Shown: piece by piece, positions 11,022-22,859 of the stretch
How the letters are laid out: every line of letters starts with the position of its first letter
How positions within the stretch are numbered: the first letter of the stretch is position 1
Assembly: GCF_026914185.1 (NCBI RefSeq)
Contig: NC_070564.1
Span: 3,968,001 to 4,032,000, forward strand
Length of the DNA stretch: 64,000 nt
Direction of reading: 5' to 3'
Source of the DNA: Puccinia triticina
Lineage: Eukaryota > Basidiomycota > Pucciniomycetes > Pucciniales > Pucciniaceae
Position numbers and translations under genes: made by a program
Notes under the pieces: model-generated
Told to the model about the DNA's origin: nothing
The model's database searches: none
Seen by the model: the letters and a program-made list of their open reading frames with translations, nothing else

Positions 11022-14000
11022 CACTTTTTCCGATTCCAGAAGGTGATCCTGACAAGCTGTAAAATTCGTATAATCTTATATTGAGTATCCGAATTCAACT
11101 TTGCAATAAGAGAAAAGTACTTACTATGTAAACCAGAGCCGCAGCTATACAGGTTTGACCAACGGGAAATACGCTTGAAAATAATCCTTTCAAAAGAGTG
11201 ATCGAACCAAGTGACTCGCAGAGTTCAAAGTCGGGAGAAAAAATGGAGAAGAGGAAATAAAACAGCTGCCTGAGCTGGAACTAATTAAGGGTTGATTATA
11301 GGGGTGGGTGAATAGACTATGCAAGAGAACCTTTCGAACGAGAACTGCGACTTTGAATTATGATGCAGATGGCAAGATGAGGTCCAACACAAGTGTATTT
11401 TATACAAAATTCTCCAAGCCTTCATGATTGGCTGTGTCGATGTTGGTACACTGGTTGCTCGCGCAAAACAAAGGCACAGCTCCCATACGAAAGAGTTCAT
11501 CGCTCAGTAGCTCTTACTTTTGAACACTGCGCAACGCACATCGGTTGGATTTGAACGTTTTGCCAGGGGAGAAATGCTGCATTGAAGTTCAACCGCGAAA
11601 GGTCCTTTGGCCAACTGCTCACTCCGCACTCGCCTTTGTTTTCCTCTGGCAACGAAGACTATTCAGGAAGGGAGTGTTCACCCATTGTTCAGCGTCACAA
11701 ACTCAATGATCCCGATCCAGGAAGCTGCAGAAAAGAAATGACCATTGTCGGTTGAATTTGTAGCAGTTCAGACTCCGACGATTCCGGATGCTGCGCAATC
11801 CAAGTTTTCCAATCTTGTGAAATATCACACGAAATGGTGTGATACCCGCGAGTTTTCCCCGGGACCGAGCCTCTCGAACGGAGGGGGGGACCCCCACGTC
11901 CCGAAGGGACTCACCTCTTTCGGAGGTCGCGCTTCGCGCCAGCCCAGGCTGTACCAGGGCCCTCCGAAGTGGGGGACTTGTACATAAGTTAGGGGCGCTG
12001 AGGACCCAGTTCACCACGGAAGAAGGACAAGCCCCGAATCCGTTTCGCTCCCGATTTCTTGAAGCTCGCAGCTCGAAGGGGACAGGGAATGCACGCTCAA
12101 CAACATGGAAGACAATCCCCCGGATATCCCAAATTCGTCATTGTCTCTCGATCTAAGCCCGTCTGTCTCTCCATCTCCCAATCTCATCAGAAACTTCCAT
12201 GGATGGTCACTAGTGAGCAGGCTCTCCATTGCAATCTCTGTTCCATGTTGATGACCCGGTACTGAATGAATATTTGTGGTTCTTTTTCAAGCTCCTTGAT
12301 CGAACCTCCTGATCAACTCGGCACACAAAAACCCTGTCGGCCACCACCACCAACTCCATAATTCACTTACCTCAGTCGCCCACACAAGCTCAGACCAGAT
12401 AGGACCAGATGTTCTTTCGAATGAATGTTGCGCAGCAAAATTGACCGGGTTGTGTAATTATTGCACATCCACTTGCACGCATTGATTTGATCGACAAGCT
12501 TGATCACCAACAATGAACTGGCACTTCCCTTTCCTTTCAGCGTTCCCCTCAACTCAAACAACACTCCCAACAGTCATCTTCAGTGATCTTCGTGCGGCGT
12601 GGTTCAGTTCAAAGCCGAATCAGGGAGCCTGGCGCCAAGAATTCCCATCGTTATAACATCAAGCGTTCCTTCGTGAGCCGACTCCCTCCGCGCCGAAACA
12701 GCTCACACCGACGACTGTCACAAATCATCACTGCACACTGAAGCAATGGTATGTTGGTCGACCTGCGAGCTTTTTTTTCTAAACCGTTGAGTTTTCAAGT
12801 ATTCATTTTCAGCACACGGCGTGGGTTTTTTATAGTCAATCGGGAAACACGCCAAACAGTTGACTTGGCCAGACAAAGCTAGAAAACGACTCCAGTAACC
12901 TGCGTTATCTAACTGCCCAAAACCTCCTGTCCCGTGTCCCTCGCACTTTCACCAACATGCCAGTCGCGCGCACTCACCGCCATCGTGGCCCTGGAAACTT
13001 GCTCTCAAATATCGGACACCAGTAAGCCAGATAGATGGTAGATCTCGAATATCGCCACCCTGCTGATACACGGCAGTGCTGTGGAATCTCCCATATACCT
13101 CAGTCGTTGGCTCCCGTCTTAAAAAACTGCGTATTCCCCTTCTCCGACTTCTGCTAGATCTCCATAGTGGCATGAAGATCTCTCCTTCTCACCGTCCAGG
13201 CTCTCTTCGCTTTCGCTATCCTTTCAATCCCGGTGAAGTACAAAAAGAAAAGAAAAAATTGTATTTAGACTTCCTCCTGTTTGCTCCTCATGATTACTCA
13301 TTAAACTTTCATTTTCTTGCACCGAAAAAATAATAATACAAAATTGTAAGTCTCATCAAAGCAACCCCCAAGATGTATGTACATTTGGGTTAGATGAACG
13401 TAAATCCTGACTTTTACACAATCCAACAAGTTTCGATCTCAACTGCGCCTTTCTGCCGTATTGAGCCGGCACCCCTGATAGTTGCTTGTTTTTGTCGGTT
13501 TTAGGGGGTGGATTAGAAACAGCTGGCTACTGTGATCGTAAATCCAAAAGATAATTGACAAGGAAAAAGATCATGGTCTTCGTCAACATGTTCTCTGCCC
13601 GGTCGAAGAGTTGCAATCGGTTCTGTGGGACTGCGCCACTGCACAGACGGCATTTGACATTCATTATGTATTTGCGCATGTACTCAAAACGTTACTCATG
13701 GCGCCATTTCTCTTTACAAGTTACAACTTCGTGCCGACTGGGCATGCTGGAGGGGACTTGGAAGCGGCAAGATGATAACACCTGATGGTGGCAAATGTTA
13801 ACCGGACTAGTGACTACAGTTTACACGGGCTGTTCTCTGTGGAACACGGAATGGTTTTCTCTGGCCGTTCGAACTGTATGTCAATATGTACAACGAGGAC
13901 GGTGAGAGTACGCTATGTACTTCGCTCATACCACTTGAGGTGTTTGACGGATACAGAACTCTTCGGCCTTACGCTCCTTGACCCATCGTACATTTAAATG

Positions 14001-14049
14001 CCCGCCCCCATTTGTCTCAGCCGCTGATCCCCCCCTCAAATCATCGGCC
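11022..14049. other. Intergenic region with one GC-rich repeat
   Basis: No gene is supported over 3 kb. It contains a GC-rich repeat (11855-11995, listed separately) and a stretch at 12720-12900 that looks like a gene start (ATG followed at once by GTATGT and a possible acceptor near 12813) but whose reading stops after 17 codons. The last few hundred bases form the promoter region of mannosidase 1. Confidence 0.5.
11855..11995. repeat. GC-rich dispersed repeat, copy 1
   Basis: A GC-rich block (gggggacccccacgtcccgaaggg, continuing) ending in 'gggggacttgtacataagtta'. The end resembles the sharper 'agagggacttagttaagtta' motif at 21964-21987 and 'agagggacttattaagtta' near 20180-20200. I take these as three copies, of different age, of one repeat end. 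Confidence 0.5.
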
Positions 14050-17000
14050 ATGTACCATCTATTCTCATCACTATTGTGTTTTATCGGGCTGAGCGCCTTG
14101 CCTTTCTCGGTTTCAGCGGCTGCTTCCGAGCGAGGCCCACCCTTGCCGTCCACCCACCTCAGCTTGTCATCCTTCGAGTGGTCTCTTGTGAACGCCAACC
14201 GCTCGATTGTAGTGCCGACCCCTTTCTTAAATCAGCCTCATCTTGCCCTCATCAAGGCTGGCGTGATCGATGATCCCAATATTGGGCTGAATGAGGGAAC
14301 TACCAGATGGGTTGGGGAAGAAGAAGCTTGGACCTGGGAGACAAAATTCAAAGTCAAGACCGATGATCAATGGGCTAAGGCGGAACGCGTGAGTCAACCA
14401 AATGGTGAACACGGAACCTAACAACAAAACTAAATCACTCGCTTCACCAACCCTTTGAATGACATCACGCAGTTTTATCTTGTCTTCAATGGGCTTGATA
14501 CGTTCTGTGACATCCAAGTCAATGGGCAGCGGATCGGCTCCACAGACAACGCTTTTCGAAGCTGGGTTTTTGATGGCAAGTTTGAGCGTTTTGTGGTTTA
14601 AAGGGTTTGGTCTATGGTGATTGTTAACTCAAGATGATGTTCTGCTTGACTATAGCCACTCAAGTCATCAAATCTTCCCAGAACCAAACAATCCCACTGT
14701 CTCTTAGGTTTGCATCTGCGTACGCCACTGCCTCCAGAATAGCACATGAACCTGGTAACATGTGGTTCCCAAATAAATCGGCAGACAAGAAGAATTCAAC
14801 CACCCTTCAACCCTTCGAATATAATTATCGTAACTGGGCTCGTAAACAACAATCAGACTTTGGATGGGATTGGGGTGAGTAGAGCAGCCACAAAAATTTC
14901 TTCAGTTGTTTAAATTGTTCTGCAACTGACCACTGCGTTTGGGCTCATCAGGTCCCGCCTACCTCCCTTCCGGGCCGTGAGCGCCTTTTTGTCTCTTGTT
15001 ATAAGACACGCTCACCAGATCTGCTAACTCGTGATCTTTGGGTATATTGACAACAGGATCAAGCCAGCTTACTTGATAGGACTTTCTGCTCCGGTACAGT
15101 CCAGCCTTGGGCTTATTGACCAAGGCAAAGCTCATCAGCCTCAGACGAGAACCGTTCATGGAAAACAATCCGTTACCCCAGGCACGACCCCGAAAGGATT
15201 ATCGCTTCTTGCCGGCAAACCCACCGACAAAAAACGCAGAAGGGCAACACCTGAGACCACTGGTACCCCTTCTCTCTGGGTCCACCGGACAATAATTGAT
15301 ATTTATCGATCAGGTATTTACAAATTTGATGGATACAGCACATGTTGCCTTTGTAAAAAAAATATAACCATCCCGCTGATTGCCTATCTTTTCCCCGCAG
15401 GCCAACGTAATAATCTGATGCCTGATCAAGGCGCACCTTGGGTCATCAACATCACCCTCCCGATCACCTCTCCAACACTTGTTAACGCAACATTGTCTGG
15501 CGTCATTTCAGGCACCTCGGTTCAACTACCAGCAAAGCAGCTCAGTATACTCAAGACTCCTCTTTACAGAACCTTTGGCCCCGATTATTCACTCACAGTC
15601 GAATACATCATCGATCCCAAACAAGTCGAACTTTGGTACCCTGCTACTCTCGGCAGTCCTACGCTATACGATCTTGAGTTGAAGTTACAAGTCGATGCGC
15701 ATGATGCCTCGTTGGGAGGAGAAGATGCAGAGCTGTCCTGGTGGGAAAAGGTCGGATTCCGCACCATTGTCGTAGATCAAAGTCGCTATACAGATCAAGA
15801 GGTGGCAAATGGCATCCGGCCTGGTACTCGTTTCAGCTTCATCATCAACGGCAAGCCCTTCTATGTGCAAGGCTCAAGGTATGTGCTCCTCTCCTTGTGT
15901 GTTTCATAATGTCGAGATACATTAACCTGTTTTTATTTGACGGACAGCATGATTCCGATCGATAATTTCGCCGCTCGTGCCAATTCATCCACTATCCGAT
16001 GGATTCTTGAATCCGCTGTGCTGGCCCATCAGAATGTCGTCAGAATTTGGGGTGGCGGGGCTTATCAGACTGATGAGTTCTACGATGTAAGTTCGTCTCT
16101 TTGAAGTGTTCTATGTACACTTTCATGTTTCAATTCTGCTCGCCATTTACCTGTTTTTATATTGCGCTGTCTTCGTTAGTTGTGCGATGAACTTGGCATC
16201 TTGGCTTGGTCGGAAAGCGTATTTGCTTGCGGGGCTTATCCTCTGTCCCCCGAATCGTTTCTCGACAACATCCGCGCAGAGGTTTCTGAGAATGTTGCAA
16301 GGTTGAACCGCCATCCTAGCACCGCTCTATGGGCTGGTAATAACGAGGTCAGTGACAGTTAGCCCCCGCGGACGTCGTCAAATAATTTCTAAACAATATC
16401 AAATTGTACCATAGGGTGAAGGATATTTGATCGATGTCAATAGGACATGGACAAATGGTTCAATTTACTTCAACCAATATGATCACCTCAATAACCGTGT
16501 GTGACATGGCGTAATCATGGACTTGAACTGCGGCTTAATCTCGTTTTTCTTTCAGGTGTTCTGCGAGAGCTTGTGTTGGACAACACACGCTCAATATCGT
16601 ACATCCCATCATCAACAACCCAGGGGTAAATTTCCCTTCTTAGTCTGATTTTCATGTGATTTTATTGACTGTTTTTATTCTTTAAAAACAGTTACCTCTC
16701 CCTCGACCCTTACGTAGCTCGTTACTACAATTCTACGCCCGGCGAGCTCTACGGTGACAAGGAACATTACAACTACGATACTTCGGTCAGTTTCAACATT
16801 TCGTCGTATCCGGTCGGCCGTTTTGTCAACGAGGTCAGTTCACAAAATTGGGTTGTCCTCTCGATTAATGAGTCCAACTCGCCCATTGATGCGCTTGATA
16901 TTTGTTTTGGGCGCAGTTTGGATTCCATTCAATGCCCTCCATTTATACATGGGATCGCGTCCTTAAATCTCCCGAGGATTACGAATTTAATTCCACCGTT

Positions 17001-18600
17001 ATCCGTGCCCATAACAAAGTAAATCAGATTGTATCGACTGTCAAATCCACAATGGTGTATTCCATATTCAATTCTTTTTACTTTATATTTTGTGACCGCA
17101 GCACAACCCCGCCGAATCTTTGACATATCCATGGCCGGCGGATGACGGCCAAAAGCAGATGACCACCGGGGTGACTGATCATTATCCCACCCCAAACATC
17201 ACCGGTGAGCATCACACTCAGTTAGCGCAATGGGCCTATTCAACTCAAGGTGGGTGCTCCTAACCTCCGTTTTTTCGTCTCAACAGTGGAGCTGACTAGC
17301 AGCTCTACGTTTCACCAGTGTTTCAAGCAGCCTTCATGGCCTCGCAAATCCATTATTACCGCCTTGGTGCCAGCCGCGGTGAAAACAACATGGGTCAGTT
17401 TCCGATCCACAGTAAGGCACTGAACATCTGCTGATGGTGTGGTTTTAATATTATGTTCCTGCAATACTTACTTTTTCCAGGGGCCGTTTACTGGCAGCGT
17501 AAGTCGTTTTTTCCCGTAACTCTTTGACACCTGGTCATGGGCACATCTAACATGATGGTGACATTGTAAACATAGTGAATGATGTATGGGAAGGCATTAG
17601 TTGGTCATCAATAGAATACACGGGTCGATGGAAGGTTTTTCACTACATTGCGGCGCGCGTTCAATCCCATGTCGTAATATCGCCAATATTCCACCAGACA
17701 AATAACACCTTGGATATCTATGTCACATCAGACCTATGGTCAGTGCCGCATGGGATATGAAATTAACATTCATTTAATCTAAACCAGTTTTGTGCTCACA
17801 GGCAACCAGTTGAAGGCACTGCTCAATGGACATGTAAGTAAACGTTATCAGTTGCTTTGCCTCAAACTACATTTCTCAATTTGACTTTGATCCCTAAATC
17901 TGCAGGGTACGACTTCACGGGTCAACAATTGTCTGATACAACGACAAAGAGCTTCTCAGTGGAACCAATACATTCAACGCAATTATACCATGCGGGCGGT
18001 CTATCCGAGATGGTCCCTAGTGGACACGCGCCAAACAACGCTTGGATGCACCTCACCTTGACCACCAGTGATGGTAAATATACTAATGAGCAATTCTTCC
18101 ACCCCGTCGAATTAAAGGATTGTCAGCTGCAACCAACCAAAGTCGAGACTCGGCCAATTGGCCATAACCAGGTTTCAGTTGAAGTGGCGAGTGGCGGAGT
18201 TGCTCTTTGGGTCAATGGTATGTCTTCTTTCATCTAGTCCGTGCGTGCATGAAACGATTGAGGGTCTCATCCTTTGAATTCCTGGCCGCTTTCTTAAAAA
18301 GTCGAACACCCTCCAGGTAAATCATAAATTGTTTCCAAAACTCGCCGGACAAAACTGTCACTAACCAAGCCACCGGATTTTTCTATCTGTTCAATCTTCC
18401 TTACGGCAGGAGTGCGGGGTTACTTCAAAGACATGGAGACAGGCCTCCCATCTAATGCATTCTTCCTTAGGCCCAAGGAAACAAGGCGCTTGGAATTTGT
18501 CTTGAAAGGTAAAGACAGCGATCACGATGGCTTGGCTAAAAACCTAGCGTCCCGAATGATTGTTAGGACACTATGGGATAATCAGCACCTTTCTCAATAA
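14050..18600 (+). CDS. GH2 beta-mannosidase, copy 1
   Basis: Twenty exons: 14050-14388, 14473-14575, 14656-14874, 14952-14976, 15057-15313, 15401-15878, 15948-16086, 16180-16347, 16415-16496, 16556-16625, 16692-16833, 16917-17018, 17102-17249, 17319-17393, 17481-17498, 17576-17738, 17802-17833, 17906-18217, 18302-18316, 18410-18600. All phases close, giving 1025 aa. Residues 1-24 are a signal peptide, so it is secreted or vacuolar. Landmarks: RNWARKQQSDFGWDWGPAYL, VVRIWGGGAYQTDEFYD, WAGNNE with acid/base Glu576, NEFGFHSMPS with nucleophile Glu674, and ENNMGAVYWQLND. It removes terminal beta-D-mannose from mannan oligosaccharides or N-glycan cores. It is about 90 residues longer than typical fungal family members, partly through a Lys/Arg/Thr-rich insert near residues 245-300. 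Intron 2 has a GC donor (14576) where copies 2 and 3 have GT. Confidence 0.95.
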
Positions 18601-18756
18601 ATATAAAAGACCGATGTATATTGTTCATTATTCAGCAAGTTTCCTTTCGTTGACATAGTATAACCCTCGTTCTAACTTCACATACCATTTGCATTTGTCC
18701 AATCCTTTTGCCTCGTCTTTCAAATTCTTTCACTTGCTAAATGTCTCAAATTTTGA

Positions 18757-19729
18757 CGGGTTTACTTCGCGCACGGAGGGAAACTCGTTGCGCACGGGAA
18801 TTTCCGTTGACTCGACGTCACGTGACGTCGGGCCCCCCTCCGTGCGCGCCACCAGCTCCCCTCAAAAAACTATCCGCACACGGGGGTGCCGTGCGGTGAC
18901 AGGTGGCCGGGGTGAAGCACTCCGGCCATCCGGAGGAAACAATCCCCTCGATGACCGGCACAGACCGGTCATCGAGAGGGTATATCACATCTCTCTCGAT
19001 GACCGGCATTCCGGTCATCGAGAGGACAAATCCCCCTCGATGACCGGAATGCCGGTCATTGAGAGAGGTGTATCCTCTCGGTGACCGGTCTACTCCGGTC
19101 ATCGAGAGGGATGTAGCCTCTCGATGACCGGTCTATGCCGGTCATCGAGAGGGATGTAGCCTCCCGATGACCGGTCTATGCCGGTCACTGAGAGGGATGT
19201 AGCCTCCCGATGACCGGTCTGTACCGGTCATCGAGAGGGATGTAGCCTCCCGATGACCGGTCTGTACCGGTCATCGAGAGGGATGCAGCCTCCCGATGAC
19301 CGGTCTGTACCGGTCATCGAGAGGGATGTAGCCTCCCGATGAGCGGTCTATGCCGGTCATCGAGAGGGATGTAGCCTCCCGATGACCGGTCTATGCCGGT
19401 CATCGAGAGGGATGTAGCCTCCCGATGACCGGTCTGTACCGGTCATCGAGGGGGATTTGTCCTCTCGATGACCGGAATGCCGGTCATCGAGAGAGATGTG
19501 ATATACCCTCTCGATGACCGGTCTGTGCCGGTCATCGAGGGGATTGTTTCCTCCGGATGGCCGGAGTGCTTCACCCCGGCCACCTGTCACCGCACGGCAC
19601 CCCCGTGTGCGGATAGTTTTTTGAGGGGAGCTGGTGGCGCGCACGGAGGGGGGCCCGACGTCACGTGACGTCGAGTCAACGGAAATTCCCGTGCGCAACG
19701 AGTTTCCCTCCGTGCGCGAAGTAAACCCG
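18757..19729. mobile_element. 973-bp inverted-repeat transposon (MITE-like) with 8-bp target duplication
   Basis: The ends are a 291-bp inverted repeat (18757-19047 and 19439-19729) that I find identical base for base, starting CGGGTTTACTTCGCG. The element is flanked by the direct repeat AATTTTGA (18749-18756 and 19730-19737). Its middle is about nine tandem copies of a 43-bp palindromic GATGACCGG unit. An 8-bp duplication suits hAT-like elements, while long inverted ends also occur in Mutator-like ones, so the superfamily is open. There is no transposase; the two long mirror-image ORFs in it are artefacts of the inverted repeat. It lies about 155 bp past the stop codon of mannosidase 1. Perfect arms imply recent activity or gene conversion. 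Confidence 0.92.
19048..19438. repeat. 43-bp tandem palindromic units inside the 973-bp element (locus 2)
   Basis: About nine head-to-tail units of 43 bp run 'gatgaccggtctgtaccg', then the mirrored 'ccggtcatcgagaggg', then 'atgtagcctccc'. Each unit is nearly self-complementary. Units differ mainly in the loop (ctgtac, ctatgc, ctactc). CpG sites are kept, unlike most other loci of this family in the window. Confidence 0.92.
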
Positions 19730-20170
19730 AATTTTGAACGCAATCTTTGACTCAAACGCAACACAAGCCTTATCCAAGAAGATTGGAGCCTCCTCGGCAA
19801 GTAAAGAGCGAAAAGAAGAAGGGTAGCCTTAGATCTCTTCAAGCAACTTAACTGTGGGCCTTAAAGTGGGCTCGCGTCGGAAATTTACCGACCGACCATT
19901 CAGACCACCGCGGTACATATTGATGGCCCTAAATATCACAACTGTGTCAATAGATGTGCATAATTCAGCGCTCACAAGTCACTACTTTGGAGGCTCTGCC
20001 TGCCACCTCAGAAGCTACTAACAACAAGCCCCTGGCGATGAGGCGTATCAAATCCCCGTAGAGCAAAAAGCTCAGAGAGCCAACAATTTCGAGGGAAACA
20101 TGGAAGAAAAGTGAGGGCAATTTTCTCGACATTAAAGAGCCCAAAGCTCTCATGTCAAAAAGTGACAAGG

Positions 20171-20203
20171 TCCCTCCCAATAGAGGGACTTATTAAGTTA
20201 ACC
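20171..20203. repeat. AGAGGGACTTA repeat end, copy 2 (left of the effector gene)
   Basis: 'ccctcccaatagaggg' followed by 'acttattaagttaacc' closely matches the end of the repeat at 21955-21990. The two lie in the same orientation either side of the secreted protein gene, about 1.8 kb apart. Confidence 0.6.
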
Positions 20204-20698
20204 AACCATTGACCACGAATTCGAGTACCTCACAGGCGGTCGCTCCCTGTCCTCGCCAAGGCATGTCCTCATGCTTGATCAATGAGGCGAGGCCCCTGTA
20301 TAGCACGAGCACTCTGTAAGGCTCAGCCGTACCTTTAGCACAGGGACGGGTCCCTGCCATGGCGGCTCGTAGGTGACATCGGCCCCGCGGACCAATTCCA
20401 CCTCACGCCGTACCTACTCCAGGTAAAAGAACCGTGTAATAAGTGTTCAAAGGTTTGGAAGGCCATACATGGCAGGGAACCATGGCTGCACCCTGCTGCA
20501 CCGTCATAATGGCACTCTGCCATGGCTGGACCGTCATGGTGGCGCCTGTCCGGCGTCGGGACCCGCCACCTTTTCTCTCGATTTACGTTTACCCGGCTAG
20601 GTGTAGGCGTGTACGGACATATTAGGGTGGTACCTCATCTGCAGAGAACATGGCTGAGCCAACGAGGGCCTTTGTGATTCGTCGTCCCTTTCGGCACA

Positions 20699-20707
20699 CT
20701 ATAAATA
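20699..20707 (+). promoter_or_regulatory. TATA box of the secreted protein gene
   Basis: CTATAAATA lies about 115-120 bp before the ATG at 20821, followed by a CA-rich, G-poor leader typical of a strongly transcribed fungal gene. Confidence 0.6.
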
Positions 20708-20820
20708 CCGCTCACAACATCACGTTCGACTCGCTCATCAACAACATCCTTGCCCTCAAGTTGCCCAAACCCAACAATTCCATCCAACTCCCATAGGCTA
20801 TATCTTATCAAGACCCAAAC

Positions 20821-21333
20821 ATGAAATCCGGTATTTCCATGCTTCTGAGCGCCATGCTGCTGCTATTCATCAGTACCCCAATTGGGAGTGCTGCCGGTAG
20901 TCCATCACCCAGCCTTTCGCGACGAGAGGCTAACTTGCAGCCGGGACCAGACGAGCGTTATTTCGAGTGTCCAGATGCCTTACATCCCAAGCTTTATTGT
21001 CGAAGTGAGACAAACATCTTTGTCAAGACCCTCTCTATGGATTTTGCGTACAGACCGCAGATACTAATTTTCTCCTCCATCCTTTCAGACAACCACCCCG
21101 CCGTAAATATAAGGTATCACTTTCATGACAAGGACGTCCCGCTTTTCATCTGTGGCGAAAAGGAAAAGGCGACGTGTTGCAAGGTAAAACTTCTTGTAGA
21201 AACTGTTGATTTGTTTTTCACTTGATACAATTCTTGCTAACTATCTATCTTTCATTACCCTTCGACTTCCCTTTGAACCATCCAGTCCTACAACAGCGAC
21301 TGTCAAGATGCGACTTTGACTACTAACCCATAG
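20821..21333 (+). CDS. Small cysteine-rich secreted protein, effector candidate (108 aa)
   Basis: Three exons: 20821-21004, 21089-21183, 21286-21333. Residues 1 to about 25 form a clear signal peptide (hydrophobic core at 7-17, small residues before Ala24-Ala25). Arg34-Arg35 is a possible Kex2 processing site. The mature part has six cysteines (50, 60, 83, 91, 92, 99), enough for three disulfides, and begins with Tyr-Phe-Glu-Cys, fitting the [YFW]xC motif common in rust and powdery mildew effector candidates. I recognise no enzymatic family. The gene has its own TATA box and sits between two repeat copies, as many effector genes do. Effector status is inferred from these features only. Confidence 0.78.
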
Positions 21334-21884
21334 GCCCAAATCAAAAGCGACACTGTCCTCGCGCCAAAGTCTCCATCCCTGCTGCATCTACATATGTGAC
21401 CCAGTACTGCTTACTAGGTACTGCTTCGTCCCTTGTTTTGACATGTGTTTGCATCAACATACGCGCAAAGTTGCATTATTTCAAACATCCATCTACATAC
21501 CGTCCTCACTTATTGTGTGAACATCAAACCTATTTCCGCATCAAATTGATTTTGCGCAGACGTGTGATGGGCTTACCCAACCAACAAATTGATGACGCGC
21601 CAGTCTACCTCGAGGCCTATTCCGAACAAGGAAAAACACGATGAAAATGTGTAGGAGAATACGAGTTGAAATCCTTCTAATGAGAGCGGCGGTGACGGGG
21701 GAAAAGCCAACGTCCCAAATTTCAGTGAGCCCGTGGTGCCCTTGCTTGAGGGACTCTTCTGTTACCGCAACAGACAAGTAGAGCCTAGAGGAGCTCCTCC
21801 CAATCATAAAGCCTGCTTTGAAGACGGAATGCATGCCGAAATCCAAACACTCTTTGAACAACCCATGTCTGACTAGCGAATTCC

Positions 21885-21990
21885 CTCCTCGGGGGAGCGA
21901 AGCGACCTCCTTCGGACGCTTCGCTCCCCTCGGTGGGTCCCTGCGGGACGGCGTCCCCCCTCCAATAGAGGGACTTAGTTAAGTTAGACC
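21885..21990. repeat. GC-rich repeat with AGAGGGACTTAGTTAAGTTA end, copy 3 (right of the effector gene)
   Basis: A GC-rich foldback (gggagcgaagcgacctcc with cttcgctccc) is followed by 'gtccctgcgggacggc' and the terminal motif 'ccaatagagggacttag'. It shares this terminal motif with 20171-20203 and, more weakly, with 11975-11993. Confidence 0.6.
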
Positions 21991-22494
21991 GGTAGTCCGT
22001 AAACATATCAGGTCTCCCGGAACGAGGGGCATTGGGTCACCTTTTTGTATTGAACAGCTTACATAGTAGTTCTCCTCTGTTCTGTCTCCCCCACAACAAT
22101 CTCACTCTTCTGAAGCATTGATCTTTGGGCACAGACTCAAAGTGATTGTGTCAGCTGGCTACGCAGCTCAAGCCAGCGTAACACTTATAAGAATAATTAT
22201 AAATAATACTAAATTAATATTTCACGTTTTCTTGTGACAGATATCTATGTTATCTGTCACTTATAATATAAATATATAATAGATACATAAACTATATATG
22301 TACATATAGTTTAACCTGAAAAGTAGTGAGTATTTGAAATATAGTCCGTGTGAATAATAAACTACACCCGGGCATGTGCGCTACATACAAACATGTCAAT
22401 GACATTTAAATGACAGGTGTCACTTATCCAATGGTGGCTGAGATATCCTCCCCAACTAGGATTCTCCAGACAACCAACTGCCCCATCCGAGTCA

Positions 22495-22550
22495 GAGCGC
22501 GATAAACCAAGTTCGAGTGCGATAAACCAAGTTCGAGTGTGATAAACCAA
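22495..22550. repeat. 20-bp tandem repeat, three units
   Basis: Units of GAG(C/T)G(C/T)GATAAACCAAGTTC occur at 22495, 22515 and 22535, the last one truncated. Confidence 0.8.
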
Positions 22551-22859
22551 TTGACATCAATAACCAACCGCCCCATTTGAGCTCGTAAATAATAAACCAA
22601 CAGTGATCAACCTCCCCATCAAAATATCTAGAGATACCACAACAAGGTAGGTACCAAGGAGGACGAAAACATTATTTAAAGAGGTTACACCAGGAAAATA
22701 AAATAGTCAGTTGATGACAAGTGACATTACACCAGCTCCAGCCAGCTACCCACCATCTATCCAATATCTATCCACTATTTACCCCAATCTCCCAACCATC
22801 TCCTCAACTTCCAAAATTTACCAAGGAGGTCCTGTTCAGTTTTTGATGAGCCCAACTGA

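Larger units (their letters stand above)
19738..20820. other. Intergenic region upstream of the effector candidate
   Basis: No gene is supported. It contains one copy of the AGAGGGACTTA repeat end (20171-20203) and several 'catggc'/'gccatgg' inverted motifs at 20350-20540. The TATA-box promoter of the secreted protein gene lies at the right end. Confidence 0.5.
21334..22859. other. Repeat-rich intergenic region
   Basis: No gene is supported. It holds the third AGAGGGACTTA-type repeat (21885-21990), an AT-rich stretch at 22150-22330 with a hairpin (TGACAGATA / TATCTGTCA at 22231-22260), and three 20-bp tandem units ending GATAAACCAAGTTC (22495-22550). Confidence 0.5.

Noticed and set aside
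12745..12900. Ribosomal-protein-like gene start (ATG immediately followed by GTATGT and a plausible acceptor)
   Set aside because: The reading after the possible acceptor stops after 17 codons and matches no ribosomal protein; kept only as a curiosity.
18689..19842. Two long ORFs (131 and 161 codons) with identical peptide segments on opposite strands
   Set aside because: They are the two arms of the perfect inverted repeat of the 973-bp element plus the tandem unit; the peptides are mirror artefacts, not genes.
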